Of a DNA stretch of 64,000 bases, positions 1 through 8,522 are shown piece after piece; the stretch's first letter is position 1, and each line of letters begins with the position of its first letter. Location of the stretch: assembly GCF_006152065.1 (NCBI RefSeq), contig NZ_VDFW01000019.1, positions 62,001-126,000 of the forward strand, given 5' to 3'. The position numbers were made by a program, and so were the translations under genes. Under the pieces are notes generated by a model, which was not told the origin of the DNA, made no database searches, and was given only the letters and a program-made list of their open reading frames with translations. This DNA is from Amycolatopsis alkalitolerans. Its GTDB lineage: Bacteria > Actinomycetota > Actinomycetes > Mycobacteriales > Pseudonocardiaceae.

Positions 1-349
1 GCCGGTAGGCCAGCGTCAGACTGTCCACAATGCACCGCACGATCTCCGCCCGGTTCTCCGGTGGCCGTTGCCCGGTCGCTTCGCAGGCCTGCCTGATCCG
101 CGCGGGCACGTCGCCGGGGGCGAGGAACACCGGCGCGTCGATGTCGCTCACGGCTGCCAGCGGCGGGGCGTCGGCCGCTTCGGCGAGCACCCGCGGCAGG
201 TCGTGCTCGTCCCAGGCGCGCAGCGTTTCGGTCAGCACCCACGCGACCACCGCGCCATCGACGCGAAGAACCGCGGTCTCGCCGAGGCACATCTGCGGGC
301 CGTGCGGGGAAGGTACTGAGCCGTTCGTTGCCAATCCGGCGGCAGCCAT
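1..349 (-). pseudogene. N-terminally truncated rhamnulokinase-like (FGGY kinase) fragment, running off the left edge
   Basis: An open minus-strand frame starts at the ATG at 349 (an in-frame stop lies about 15 bases upstream) and continues past base 1, giving at least 116 residues. Residues from about 40 on look like the C-terminal half of rhamnulokinase: VLTETLRAW, then DAPVFLAPGDVPARI, CEATGQRPPENRAEIVR and CIVDSLTLAYR, which correspond to the family's PGDMPARI, TGQP and ESLALxYR segments. The family is normally about 480 residues and roughly 320 residues should precede this part. Here only about 35 unrecognisable residues do, and the next gene begins at 421, so the ATP- and sugar-binding N-terminus is absent. 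I read it as a deletion relic. It could instead be transcribed as a short protein of unknown use. Confidence 0.6.
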
Positions 350-420
350 GGCGGAAACGGGTTTCTACGAGCGGGTCGGCTGCGAACCGTGTCCGCCTAC
401 TTTCCGTCGGATTGGTAACG

Positions 421-999
421 TCAGCTCTCGCCGTCCTTGCCGTTCCCGGCCGCCTTCGCCACCGGGTTCCGCAGCGTCTCCAGTTCGTCGCCGGGGAACA
501 GCAGGTGCATGCTGATCACCTCGTACATCCGGTTGCGGGCCTGCCGGTCACCGATCTCGGCGGTCGCCGCCAGCGCACCCTGCAGCGCGCTGAACCGCCG
601 CACGCTGCCCTCCAGCCCGCGCAGGTTCTCCGCCGCCCGGTCGCGGACGATGTTGGCCTGGCGGAACAGCAGCCGTCCGGCGGCGGCCGGGATGGCACCG
701 GCCACCGCCGTCACCACGCCGACGTCGAGTCCGGCGAAGTAGGTGAGTGCCCCGCCGACGAGCACCACCGAGAACCCCAGCAGGCCCGACCACAGCGAGG
801 CCTGCTGGTACGCCGAGTGGTGTTTGAGCGCGATCCGGTGGTGCTCGAGGTAGATCTCGGCTTCCTGGAGCGCGGTTCGCGAGATCGCGGTCATCTCGCC
901 GTCCGGCGTGAGCGGCGGGTTCGCGTTCGTCCGCGTCCCGCGCCGGGCGGAGAGCCGGATGCCCTCCTCGCCCGGATCATGCCGAACTCGCGCGAACAC
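421..999 (-). CDS. Two-TM membrane protein resembling the TRADD-N-associated 2-TM domain
   Basis: The 192-residue product from the GTG at 999 has a cytoplasmic basic N-terminus, a helical stretch EAEIYLEHHRIALKHH near residues 46-61, two hydrophobic segments (about 68-90 and 93-112), then the segment LLFRQANIVRDRAAENLRGL and a helical C-terminus. This arrangement, a YHxxxL-type pre-helix, two membrane helices and an LFFxQ-like motif after the second, matches my recollection of the 2-TM domain that accompanies TRADD-N and other predicted conflict-system proteins. The function is unproven. The start is doubtful. Upstream in the +1 frame, from GTG 1123, a short open frame encodes another TM helix, and the sequence just before residue 1 of this frame (ARLQARRLREESGHAEQ) still reads like protein, so a frameshift near 1050-1065 may split a longer gene. 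Confidence 0.55.
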   Translation of the reverse strand: MFARVRHDPGEEGIRLSARRGTRTNANPPLTPDGEMTAISRTALQEAEIYLEHHRIALKHHSAYQQASLWSGLLGFSVVLVGGALTYFAGLDVGVVTAVAGAIPAAAGRLLFRQANIVRDRAAENLRGLEGSVRRFSALQGALAATAEIGDRQARNRMYEVISMHLLFPGDELETLRNPVAKAAGNGKDGES

Positions 1000-1123
1000 C
1001 TGCTCTGCGTGCCCGGACTCCTCCCGGAGCCGCCGGGCCTGGAGCCGGGCCGGCCAGCACCACGCCCAGCGCGGCCGCCAGGATCGCGCAGGTAACGATG
1101 ACGGGAGCTGCCGTTGTCACCAC
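977..1123 (-). other. Short TM-encoding frame, possible 5' part of the 421-999 gene
   Basis: From GTG 1123 (or 1120) the frame encodes VVTTAAPVIVTCAILAAALG and a following VVLA, a convincing N-terminal membrane anchor, then turns into Gly/Ala/Pro/Arg-rich sequence and stops at 977-979. The neighbouring frame becomes protein-like at exactly that point (ARLQARRLREESGHAEQVF) and runs into the 421-999 gene. A single indel around 1050-1065 would join the two parts into a protein of about 230 residues with an anchor, a coiled region and the 2-TM domain. Sequencing error and genuine mutation cannot be told apart here. Confidence 0.4.
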
Positions 1124-1486
1124 CGGAGCCTACCGGTCACCGGCCTCCCGGACGGTCCCGGCCGCCACGGCGCCTAATCCACTTCGCACCACGGCGCAAC
1201 CGCCGAAAGTCGCCTTTTCCGTTTTCGCACCCGGTCCGAAAAATCAGGAAACATGGCCGACAAAGTGCGATAACAAGTGGTTTGGTCCTCTTTGTTCCGT
1301 TCTGCTCCAGCAGTTTTGCGCGATCGGTCACGCAATCCGGTCCATTCGTCCGATCGCTCGGTCACAATTCCGCTTCGAAGGCGGGTCACGTCTGGCCTAA
1401 CTCGCTTTGACAACAGAGGCTGTCCGGGATTCATGGGCCTGTCACCCAGAATTTCCGAGCGGTAAAGGTGAAAGGGGTCAAGGCGG
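1124..1486 (+). promoter_or_regulatory. Upstream region of the ABC importer operon with candidate promoter and direct repeat
   Basis: This 363-base gap is less GC-rich than its surroundings. It holds a perfect TTGACA at 1407-1412 with a weak TTCATG 17 bases downstream, a possible sigma70-like promoter about 75 bases before the permease. Two direct copies of CGATCG..CGGTCAC followed by AATCCG or AATTCCG (cores at 1325-1331 and 1359-1365, 34 bases apart) could bind a regulator. The ribosome site AAAGG with AAAGGGG lies at about 1463-1475 before the ATG at 1487. No other gene is supported in the gap. Confidence 0.35.
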
Positions 1487-2482
1487 ATGGCAGCTCCGCT
1501 GGACGTGTCGTCCACCGAGGCGCAGCCCGAATCCGTGATTTCCGGAATGGGCAAAGCGATCGAAGGCCGCTCGTTGAGCCAGATCGCCTGGCTTCGCCTG
1601 AAAAAGGACAAATGGGCAATAGTCGGCGGTGTGGTGATCGCGCTGCTGATTCTCGCCGCGCTCGCCTCGCTCATTCTCAATGCCGTCGGGGTATTGCAGC
1701 CCGACACTTATCACCCCGGTCTCATCGACGCCACCTACGGCCGCCCGGTCGGCACGTTCGGCGGGATCAGCTGGGCGCATCCGCTCGGCGTCGACCCCTC
1801 CAACGGGCGTGACCTGCTTTCCCGCATCCTCGTCGGCTCGCAGTTCTCGCTGCTCATCGCCGCCGGCTCGACCTTGCTTTCGGTCGTCATCGGCGTCGTC
1901 ATGGGCCTCGTCGCGGGGTTCGCCGGCGGCTGGGTCGACACGGTGATCAGCTGGCTGATGAACGTGTTCCTCGCGTTTCCCCTGCTGCTGTTCGCGATCG
2001 CGCTCTCGGGCGTGGTCCAGCAGTCCGCGTTCGGCCTGTCCGGCAACACCCTGCACGTGGCCGTGCTGATCTTCGTGATCGGATTCTTCAACTGGCCCTA
2101 CATCGGCCGCATCGTGCGCGGTCAGACGCTCTCTCTGCGCGAACGCGAGTTCATCGACGCGGCCCGCAGCCTCGGCGCCCGCAGCGGTTACATCCTGCGC
2201 CGTGAGCTGCTGCCCAACCTGCTCGCCCCGATCCTGGTCTACACCACGCTGCTGATCCCGACGAACATCCTGTTCGAGGCGGCACTGTCCTTCCTCGGGG
2301 TCGGTCTGCACCCGCCCACGCCGAGCTGGGGCGGGATGCTCTCGGACGCCGTCAGCAACGGCTCGTACTCGGCCGATCCGGAGTACGTGCTGGTCCCGGG
2401 CCTGGCCATCTTCCTCACGGTGATGGCCTTCAACCTGCTCGGCGACGGCCTGCGCGACGCGCTCGACCCGCGTGCGCGTTAG
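1487..2482 (+). CDS. Peptide/nickel-type ABC transporter permease (DppC/OppC family)
   Basis: The 331-residue inner-membrane permease is the second-subunit type of a peptide, nickel or opine importer. An N-terminal cytoplasmic segment of about 43 residues precedes TM1 (IVGGVVIALLILAALASLIL). The family hallmark GVDPSNGRDLLSRILVGSQ is at about 100-118, and the EAA loop REFIDAARSLGARSGYILRR, which docks on the ATPases, is at about residue 220. The C-terminus GLRDALDPRAR is the usual DppC ending. Here the gene comes first in the operon, before the binding protein at 2535, whereas dppABCDF-type operons usually begin with the binding protein. The substrate cannot be read from the permease. Confidence 0.9.
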   Translation: MAAPLDVSSTEAQPESVISGMGKAIEGRSLSQIAWLRLKKDKWAIVGGVVIALLILAALASLILNAVGVLQPDTYHPGLIDATYGRPVGTFGGISWAHPLGVDPSNGRDLLSRILVGSQFSLLIAAGSTLLSVVIGVVMGLVAGFAGGWVDTVISWLMNVFLAFPLLLFAIALSGVVQQSAFGLSGNTLHVAVLIFVIGFFNWPYIGRIVRGQTLSLREREFIDAARSLGARSGYILRRELLPNLLAPILVYTTLLIPTNILFEAALSFLGVGLHPPTPSWGGMLSDAVSNGSYSADPEYVLVPGLAIFLTVMAFNLLGDGLRDALDPRAR

Positions 2483-2534
2483 GCCCCCGGTTTCCCCCTT
2501 TTCCACCAGAAAGTACGAGGAGCGTGGCACTCGC

Positions 2535-4277
2535 ATGAAACGGCGAAAACTGATCGGCATGGCACTGGCCATGAGCGGGCTCGGGCTGGTCTCGGCCTGT
2601 GGTGGCGGGACCAGCAGCGGCGGCGGGAGCGCGGCGTACAACGCCGGCAACACCTCGGTCGTGAACGCCTCGAACGCGACCGGCGGCACTCTCACCTACG
2701 GGATGACGAACGCGCCGGACTCGCTCGACCCCGGCAACACCTACTACGCCTTCATGTGGAACTTCTCGCGCCTGTACGCGAGCCCGCTGCTGACCTACAA
2801 CCCGCAGCCGGGCGCGGCGGGCCTGAAGCTGGTGCCGGATCTGGCGACCGGGCTCGGCCAGGTCAGTGACAACGGCCTGACCTGGACCTATCACATCAAG
2901 CCCGGCATGAAGCTCTCCGACGGCGAGCCGATCACGACCGCGCAGATCAAGTACGCCGTCGAGCGCAGCAACTACGCCAAAGACGTGCTGCCCAACGGGC
3001 CGAGCTACTTCCAGCAGTACCTCGCCGACCCGGCGCACTACCAGGGCCCGTACAAGGACAAGTCGCCCGGTGGGCTGTCCTCCATCGAGACCCCGGACGA
3101 CACGACGATCGTGTTCCACCTGAACCAGCCGTTCGCGGACTTCGACTACCTGGTGGCCAACCCGCAGACCGCCCCGGTGCCCCAGAGCAAGGACACCGGG
3201 GTCAACTACCAGTCCGATCCGGTGTCCTCGGGCCCGTACATGATCAAGGCGGGCTCGTTCAACCCGAACACCGGCGTGACGCTGGTGAAGAACCCGAACT
3301 GGAAGCAGGCGGACAGCCCCACGGTCAAGCAGTACGCCGACCAGATCAACTTCACCTACAACATCTCCGGTGACGACCTGGACAACCGTCTCCTCAACGG
3401 CTCGATGGACGTCGACGCCTACGGCACGGGCCTGCAGACCGCGGGGCGCGCGAAGGTGCTGAACAACCCGGCCTCGAAGAAGAACGCGGACGCCGCCCCG
3501 TCGGGCTTCCTGTGGTACCTCCCGATCGACACCCAGGTGATCGACAACGTCGACTGCCGCAAGGCGATCGAGTACGCGGCGAACAAGACGCTGTTCCAGA
3601 ACGCCTACGGCGGCGCGGAAGCCGGCGGGGACATCGCGAGCACGGTGCTGCCGCCGAGCGTGGTCGGCTACCAGAAGTTCGACGACTACGAGGCCACCAC
3701 GCAGCCCGCCGGCGACATCGCGAAGGCGAAGGACGAGCTGGCCAAATGCGGCAAGCCGAACGGGTTCTCGTTCAACATCGCCGCGCGCGGTGACCGGCCG
3801 AAGGAGGTCCAGGTCGCGCAGGCGCTGCAGCAGTCGCTGCAGAAGATCGGCATCAAAACCGACATCCTGCAGTACCCGACCGGGACCTACACCAGCACCG
3901 ACGCCGGTTCGCCGCAGTTCATGAAGGACCACAACATCGGGATGGCCACCTACGGCTGGCAGGCGGACTGGCCCGAGGGCTTCGGCTTCCTGTCGCAGAT
4001 CGCCGACGGCCGCGCGATCCACTCGGCGGGCAACTCGAACATCGAGATGCTCAACGACCCGCAGGTCAACCACCTGCTCGACCAGGCGGCCGCGAGCACC
4101 GACGCCAACACCCGCAACGCGATCTACGGGCAGATCGACAAGATCATGATGGGCCAGGCGGTCATCCTGCCCGAGCTGTACGCGAAGTCGCTGCTGTACC
4201 GGGGACCGAACCTGACGAACGTGTTCGTCACCGAGGCCTACGGCATGTACGACTACTCCCAAATCGGCAAGAAGTAG
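2535..4277 (+). CDS. Extracellular solute-binding lipoprotein, family 5 (DppA/OppA type)
   Basis: The 580-residue lipoprotein starts at ATG 2535, 52 bases after the permease, with GAGGAG upstream. The signal is MKRRKLIGMALAMSGLGLVS followed by the lipobox Cys in SACGGG, so it is exported and lipid-anchored. A Ser/Gly linker leads to GGTLTYGMTNAPDSLDPGN, the family-5 start. Later family marks are WTYHIKPGMKLSDGEPIT and VSSGPYMIK. The C-terminal motif DKIMMGQAVILPELY is also typical. It captures a peptide-like or other small ligand and delivers it to the permeases encoded at 1487 and 4428. The ligand is unknown. The phrase YGWQADWPEGFGFL is common in actinobacterial members of this family. Confidence 0.9.
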   Translation: MKRRKLIGMALAMSGLGLVSACGGGTSSGGGSAAYNAGNTSVVNASNATGGTLTYGMTNAPDSLDPGNTYYAFMWNFSRLYASPLLTYNPQPGAAGLKLVPDLATGLGQVSDNGLTWTYHIKPGMKLSDGEPITTAQIKYAVERSNYAKDVLPNGPSYFQQYLADPAHYQGPYKDKSPGGLSSIETPDDTTIVFHLNQPFADFDYLVANPQTAPVPQSKDTGVNYQSDPVSSGPYMIKAGSFNPNTGVTLVKNPNWKQADSPTVKQYADQINFTYNISGDDLDNRLLNGSMDVDAYGTGLQTAGRAKVLNNPASKKNADAAPSGFLWYLPIDTQVIDNVDCRKAIEYAANKTLFQNAYGGAEAGGDIASTVLPPSVVGYQKFDDYEATTQPAGDIAKAKDELAKCGKPNGFSFNIAARGDRPKEVQVAQALQQSLQKIGIKTDILQYPTGTYTSTDAGSPQFMKDHNIGMATYGWQADWPEGFGFLSQIADGRAIHSAGNSNIEMLNDPQVNHLLDQAAASTDANTRNAIYGQIDKIMMGQAVILPELYAKSLLYRGPNLTNVFVTEAYGMYDYSQIGKK

Positions 4278-4383
4278 GTGCAGGTGAAGGGGCTTGCGTG
4301 GCGGTGCAGGCGGCGGAACCTGAGGCGGCCCCTGACTCCGGGATCGCCTCCTCATGAATGCCCGAAAGGCAGGTGAAGGCACC

Positions 4384-4414
4384 GGTGGGCCGGCGGCGAT
4401 CCCGTCGGCCCACC
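4384..4414 (+). promoter_or_regulatory. Intergenic stem-loop before the second permease
   Basis: A perfect 9-bp inverted repeat, GGTGGGCCG at 4384-4392 and CGGCCCACC at 4406-4414 with a 13-base loop, lies in the 150-base gap between the binding protein and the GTG at 4428. There is no T-run, so it is more likely an RNA-processing or stabilising element, or an attenuator, than a full terminator. It ends only 13 bases before the start codon, which has no clear Shine-Dalgarno sequence. It would fit the usual need for more binding protein than permease. Confidence 0.45.
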
Positions 4415-4427
4415 GCCGCCGTCGAGT

Positions 4428-5441
4428 GTGATCACGTTCATCATCCGCCGGGTGCTCTCGGCCGTGGTGCTGCTGATCGTCGTGAGCATCGTGACCTTCG
4501 GCATCTTCTTCGTCGTACCGCGGCTCGCCGGGCAGACCACCGACCAGCTGGCCGCGAACTTCGTCGGCAAGAGCCCGAGTATCGACGCGCTGCACCAGAT
4601 CGAGGCGCGGCTCGGCCTCAACCAGCCGCTGTACGAGCAGTACTGGCATTTCGTCAAGGGCATCGTCGCCGGTGAGAACTACGACACCGGCACCCAGATC
4701 GTGCACTGCTCCGCACCGTGTTTCGGCTACTCCTTCAAGACCCAGCTTCCCGTCTGGCCGCAGATGCTCGACGTGCTGCCGGTGACGGTGTCGCTCGCGC
4801 TCGGCGCCGCGGTCATCTGGCTGGTCACCGGTGTCGGGATCGGCGTGCTTTCCGCGGTGCGCAAGGGTTCCTGGTTCGACCGGGCCGCGATGACCACCGC
4901 GCTCGCCGGGGTCTCGCTGCCGGTGTTCTTCACCGCCCTGATCTGCCTCGCGCTGTTCCGCGACGCCATCCCGATCTTCCCCGACGCGGGCACGTACATC
5001 CCGCTCGCGCAGAACCCCGGCCGCTGGTTCTGGGCCCTCGTGCTGCCGTGGGTCACGCTCGCGTTCCTCTACGCGGCGCTTTATGCCCGGCTGACCCGCG
5101 CCGGCATGCTCGAAACCCTCGGCGAGGACTTCATCCGCACCGCGCGGGCGAAGGGCCTGCCGGAACGCACGGTCGTCGTCAAGCACGGGCTGCGCGCGAC
5201 GCTGACCCCGATCCTGACGATCTTCGGTCTCGACCTCGGGCTGCTGCTCGGCGGCGCGGTGCTGACCGAGTTCGCGTTCTCCCTGCCGGGGCTCGGGCAT
5301 TTCGCGATCCTGGCCATCCAGAACAACGACCTGCCGGAGATCATGGGCGTGACGCTGCTGGCCGGGTTCTTCATCGTCGTGGCCAACCTGGTCGTGGACA
5401 TCGGTTACGCCGTCGTCGATCCGAGGGTGCGGTATTCATGA
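4428..5441 (+). CDS. Peptide/nickel-type ABC transporter permease (DppB/OppB family)
   Basis: The 337-residue permease starts at GTG 4428 (MITFIIRRVLSAVVLLIVVS), the typical DppB N-terminus with its FxxRR followed by TM1. It carries the family periplasmic insert with two cysteines (IVHCSAPCFGYSF) that many actinobacterial members have, and the EAA loop EDFIRTARAKGLPERTVVVKH near 240. It ends [11 protein letters not shown]. The stop overlaps the next ATG (ATGA at 5438-5441), so translation with the ATPase gene is probably coupled. It forms the pore with the 1487 permease. Confidence 0.9.
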   Translation: MITFIIRRVLSAVVLLIVVSIVTFGIFFVVPRLAGQTTDQLAANFVGKSPSIDALHQIEARLGLNQPLYEQYWHFVKGIVAGENYDTGTQIVHCSAPCFGYSFKTQLPVWPQMLDVLPVTVSLALGAAVIWLVTGVGIGVLSAVRKGSWFDRAAMTTALAGVSLPVFFTALICLALFRDAIPIFPDAGTYIPLAQNPGRWFWALVLPWVTLAFLYAALYARLTRAGMLETLGEDFIRTARAKGLPERTVVVKHGLRATLTPILTIFGLDLGLLLGGAVLTEFAFSLPGLGHFAILAIQNNDLPEIMGVTLLAGFFIVVANLVVDIGYAVVDPRVRYS

Positions 5442-6448
5442 GTGAGCCTTTCCTGGAACTGACGGACCTGCGGGTGCACTTCCCGACCGCGGACGGCCTG
5501 GTGAAGTCCGTGGACGGGCTGTCGTTCTCCCTCGAGCGCGGCCGGACGCTCGGCATCGTCGGCGAGTCGGGGTCCGGTAAGAGCGTGACCAGCCTCGCGA
5601 TCATGGGGCTGCACAAGGGCGCGCGGATCTCGGGCGAGATCCGGCTCGCCGGGCAGGAGCTGGTCGGGGCGAGCGCGGAGGAGGTGCGGCGGCTGCGCGG
5701 CAAGCGGATGGCGATGATCTTCCAGGACCCGCTGTCCTCGCTGCACCCGTACTACACGATCGGCCAGCAGATCGTGGAGGCCTACCGGCTGCACAACAAG
5801 GTCACCAAGCAGGTCGCCCGCAAGCACGCGATCGACCTGCTCGCCCGGGTGGGCATCCCCCAGCCGCAGTCGCGTGTGGACGATTACCCGCACCAGTTCT
5901 CCGGCGGGATGCGGCAGCGGGCGATGATCGCGATGGCGCTCTCGTGCGATCCGGAGTTGCTGATCGCGGACGAGCCGACCACGGCGCTCGACGTCACGGT
6001 GCAGGCGCAGATCCTCGACCTGATCCGGGATCTGCAGGAGGAGTTCCACTCGGCGGTCGTGATCATCACGCACGATCTCGGGGTGGTCGCGGAACTCGCG
6101 GACGACATCCTCGTCATGTACGCCGGGCGCGTCGCGGAATACGGTCCCGCGACCGACCTGTTCGAGCAGCCGCAGCACCCCTACACGTGGGGGCTGCTCG
6201 GGTCGATGCCCCGGCTCGACCGCGTGCGTTCCGACCGGCTGCGGCCGATCCCCGGCACCCCGCCGAGCCTGATCAACCAGCCGCCCGGCTGCCCGTTCCA
6301 CCCTCGGTGCGCCTATGCCGACCGGACCGGTGGCGCGAGCCAGTCGGTCGTGCCGGAGCTGACCGGGTCCGGCCACCGGCTCGCCTGCCACCTGCCCGCC
6401 GAGGTCCGGCGCGAGCTGTGGGAGACCGAGGTCAGGCCGAACCTGTGA
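5438..6448 (+). CDS. Oligopeptide-type ABC transporter ATPase (DppD/OppD family)
   Basis: The 336-residue ATPase begins at ATG 5438 inside the ATGA overlap. Walker A GESGSGKS is at 42-49, the Q-loop FQDPLSSL near 95, the signature FSGGMRQ at 154-160, Walker B LLIADEP at 174-180 and the switch His in IITHDLG near 210. The C-terminus has the Cys-containing oligopeptide/dipeptide extension ([14 protein letters not shown], then LACHLP), diagnostic of the D/F subunits. It acts on the cytoplasmic face as a heterodimer with the next gene product. Confidence 0.92.
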   Translation: MSEPFLELTDLRVHFPTADGLVKSVDGLSFSLERGRTLGIVGESGSGKSVTSLAIMGLHKGARISGEIRLAGQELVGASAEEVRRLRGKRMAMIFQDPLSSLHPYYTIGQQIVEAYRLHNKVTKQVARKHAIDLLARVGIPQPQSRVDDYPHQFSGGMRQRAMIAMALSCDPELLIADEPTTALDVTVQAQILDLIRDLQEEFHSAVVIITHDLGVVAELADDILVMYAGRVAEYGPATDLFEQPQHPYTWGLLGSMPRLDRVRSDRLRPIPGTPPSLINQPPGCPFHPRCAYADRTGGASQSVVPELTGSGHRLACHLPAEVRRELWETEVRPNL

Positions 6449-7509
6449 CCGAACGACGTGAGACTGCGAGTTCCGAGATGACCGAAACCGAACCGGTGAC
6501 CGCGCCGTCCGCGCGGCGGACGGAGACCATGCTCGAGGTTTCCGGGCTGCAGAAGCATTTCCCGGTCCGGCGCGGGCTGCTGCAGCGTGCGGTCGGGTCC
6601 GTGAAGGCGGTTGACGGGCTGGAGTTCACCGTCAGCAAGGGGGAAACGCTGTCGCTGGTCGGTGAGTCCGGCTGCGGCAAGACCACGACGGGGCGGCTGC
6701 TGACCCGGCTGCTGGAGCCCAGCGGCGGCCGGATCCTGTTCGAGGGCCGCGACATCACCCACCTGTCGGCGGCGCGGATGCGGCCGTTGCGGCGCGACGT
6801 GCAGATGGTGTTCCAGGACCCGTACTCCTCGCTCAACCCGCGGCATACCGTGGGCGCGATCATCGGCGCGGCGTTCACGCTGCAGCGTATGCCCACCGAG
6901 CACGGTGTGAAGCGGGCGGTGCAGGACCTGCTGGAGCTGGTGGGGCTGAGCCCGGAGCACTACAACCGGTACCCGCACGAGTTCTCCGGCGGGCAGCGGC
7001 AGCGGATCGGGATCGCCCGGACGCTCGCGCTGCGCCCGAAGCTGATCGTCGCGGACGAGCCGGTGTCCGCGCTCGACGTGTCGATCCAGGCGCAGGTGAT
7101 CAACCTGCTGGAGGATCTGCAGGACGAACTGGACCTGACCTACGTGATGATCGCGCACGACCTGTCGGTGGTCCGGCACGTGTCGGACCGGGTCGCGGTG
7201 ATGTACCTGGGCAAGATCGTGGAAATCGCGGAGGCGGACAGCCTGTACTCGACGCCTCATCATCCGTACACGGTGGCCTTGCTGTCGGCGGTTCCCGTGC
7301 CCGATCCGCAACGCCGGGGGAAGCGGGCCCGCATCCGCTTGTCCGGGGAGACGCCGAGCCCGCTGTCGCCGCCACCGGGCTGCCGGTTCAGCACGCGATG
7401 CTGGAAGGCGCAGGAGATCTGCCGTACCCAGGAGCCGCCACTGGTACCGGCGGAGCCGGGGCATCAGGTAGCGTGCCATTTCCCGGAAAACGAGGGGAAA
7501 GCCGCGTAA
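6445..7509 (+). CDS. Oligopeptide-type ABC transporter ATPase (DppF/OppF family)
   Basis: From GTG 6445 (GTGA overlap with the previous stop) the product is 354 residues; ATG 6478 is an alternative that removes 11 residues. The start LEVSGLQKHFPVRRGLLQRA is typical of F subunits. Walker A GESGCGKTT is at 73-81, followed by FQDPYSSLNPRHTV, signature FSGGQRQR, Walker B LIVADEPVSALD and IAHDLSVVRH. The C-terminal Cys motif is PPPGCRFSTRCWKAQ. It closes the five-gene importer operon. The next gene follows after 10 bases with its own strong ribosome site. Confidence 0.92.
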   Translation: MTERRETASSEMTETEPVTAPSARRTETMLEVSGLQKHFPVRRGLLQRAVGSVKAVDGLEFTVSKGETLSLVGESGCGKTTTGRLLTRLLEPSGGRILFEGRDITHLSAARMRPLRRDVQMVFQDPYSSLNPRHTVGAIIGAAFTLQRMPTEHGVKRAVQDLLELVGLSPEHYNRYPHEFSGGQRQRIGIARTLALRPKLIVADEPVSALDVSIQAQVINLLEDLQDELDLTYVMIAHDLSVVRHVSDRVAVMYLGKIVEIAEADSLYSTPHHPYTVALLSAVPVPDPQRRGKRARIRLSGETPSPLSPPPGCRFSTRCWKAQEICRTQEPPLVPAEPGHQVACHFPENEGKAA

Positions 7510-7519
7510 GGAGGCGTCC

Positions 7520-7957
7520 GTGTCGACACGATGGAGTGTGACGGTCGACTGCGCCGAACCGGCGAGGCTCGCGAGCTTCTGGGCGCTGGCCCTGGGTTAC
7601 GTCCGGAAGCCGCCGCCCACCGGGTTCGGCAGCTGGGAGGAGTGGTTCACCGCGCACGGCGTCCCAGAGGACGAATGGGAGGACGGCGCCTACCTGTCCG
7701 ATCCGGACGGTGCCGGCCCGGCGCTGTCGTTCCAGCGTGTGCCGGAAGGCAAGGTCGCCAAGAACCGCGTGCACCTCGATGTGCACGCGGGCGGCGGGCG
7801 TGAGGTGCCGTGGGATGTCCGGTGGCCGCGCGTCGAAGCCGCGGCCGGGCGGCTGACCGCCGCCGGGGCGACGGTCTTGCGCGTGCACGACCTCGCCGGC
7901 CGGCCCGACCACCTGCTCATGGCCGATCCGGAGGGCAACGAGTTCTGCCTGCTCTGA
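7520..7957 (+). CDS. VOC-fold (glyoxalase-like domain) protein
   Basis: The 145-residue protein starts at GTG 7520 with a very good AAGGAGG site 6-12 bases upstream. It is a small VOC protein of the glyoxalase-like type common in actinomycetes: VDCAEPARLASFWALALGYV at the N-terminus, YLSDPDGAGPALSFQRVPE in the middle and LLMADPEGNEFCLL at the end. The middle Trp/Glu-rich segment (WEEWFTAHGVPEDEWEDG) is usual for this subgroup. The enzymatic role is unknown; such proteins are often annotated as putative dioxygenase or antibiotic-resistance relatives without proof. Its 10-base distance from the ABC operon allows co-transcription. Confidence 0.75.
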   Translation: MSTRWSVTVDCAEPARLASFWALALGYVRKPPPTGFGSWEEWFTAHGVPEDEWEDGAYLSDPDGAGPALSFQRVPEGKVAKNRVHLDVHAGGGREVPWDVRWPRVEAAAGRLTAAGATVLRVHDLAGRPDHLLMADPEGNEFCLL

Positions 7958-7973
7958 CGCCTCCACCGAGGCG
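7958..7973. terminator. Short hairpin between convergent genes
   Basis: CGCCTC at 7958-7963 pairs with GAGGCG at 7968-7973 around a CACC loop, directly after the stop of the VOC gene and before the convergent stop at 8046. There is no T-run. It is a plausible transcript-end hairpin for the rightward operon. Confidence 0.4.
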
Positions 7974-8045
7974 ACGCACGCAGGCCGGTCGCCGCGGCGG
8001 ACGAGGCTGACCCCTGGCTCACACCGAATTCCGTGACCGCGACCT

Positions 8046-8522
8046 TCATCGTCCGGTGGGGTTCTCGACCAGCCGGGCCAGTTGGGCAGCGACGGTGCCC
8101 CAGCCCTCGGCGAAGCCCAACTCGGCGTGCCGAGCGCGGGCGGCGGGGTCGCCGTGGCGCACGGTGATCCGGTAGTCGGTGCCGTCCGGGTGATCGTGCA
8201 GAACGACCTCGGCGGTCATCGAGATCGGCTCTGGGCTCGCGGGACGCCATCCGCTGTCGATCGCGTTGGTGAAAACGATCCGCTCGCATTCCTCCACCAC
8301 GAGGAAACATGCGTCCAGATGCGGGACGAATCGGTCGCCGTCTTCGCTCATCAGCGTGACGAACGCGCCTCCGGGCCGGACGTCGAGGCGCTCGACACGG
8401 CAGCGGGCCGGGGCAGGCACCCACCACTGTGCGAGGTTGACCGGATCGGTCCACGCGTCCCACACGTGCTTGCGGGGCGCGCGAATGATCTGGTCGATGC
8501 CGAGATCGAGTTCGGGGTTCAC
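8046..8522 (-). CDS. SRPBCC/AHSA1-family protein
   Basis: The 158-residue protein (GTG 8522, GTGA overlap with the ArsR stop) has the START-like AHSA1 fold marks: DQIIRAPRKHVWDAWTDPVN at 9-28, WWVPAPARCRVERLDVRPGG, and FAEGWGTVAAQLARLVE at the C-terminus. ArsR-AHSA1 gene pairs are a frequent arrangement in actinomycetes in which the AHSA1 partner probably binds a hydrophobic ligand. It is translated from the same transcript as the regulator at 8519. The ligand is unknown. Confidence 0.8.
   Translation of the reverse strand: MNPELDLGIDQIIRAPRKHVWDAWTDPVNLAQWWVPAPARCRVERLDVRPGGAFVTLMSEDGDRFVPHLDACFLVVEECERIVFTNAIDSGWRPASPEPISMTAEVVLHDHPDGTDYRITVRHGDPAARARHAELGFAEGWGTVAAQLARLVENPTGR

Noticed and set aside
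2430-5300. Very long open frame on the minus strand (over 900 codons) opposite the binding protein and permease genes
   Set aside because: It is Arg/Gly/His-rich, has no domain, and lies antisense to clear ABC genes with correct motifs and overlaps. Such frames are a by-product of third-position GC.
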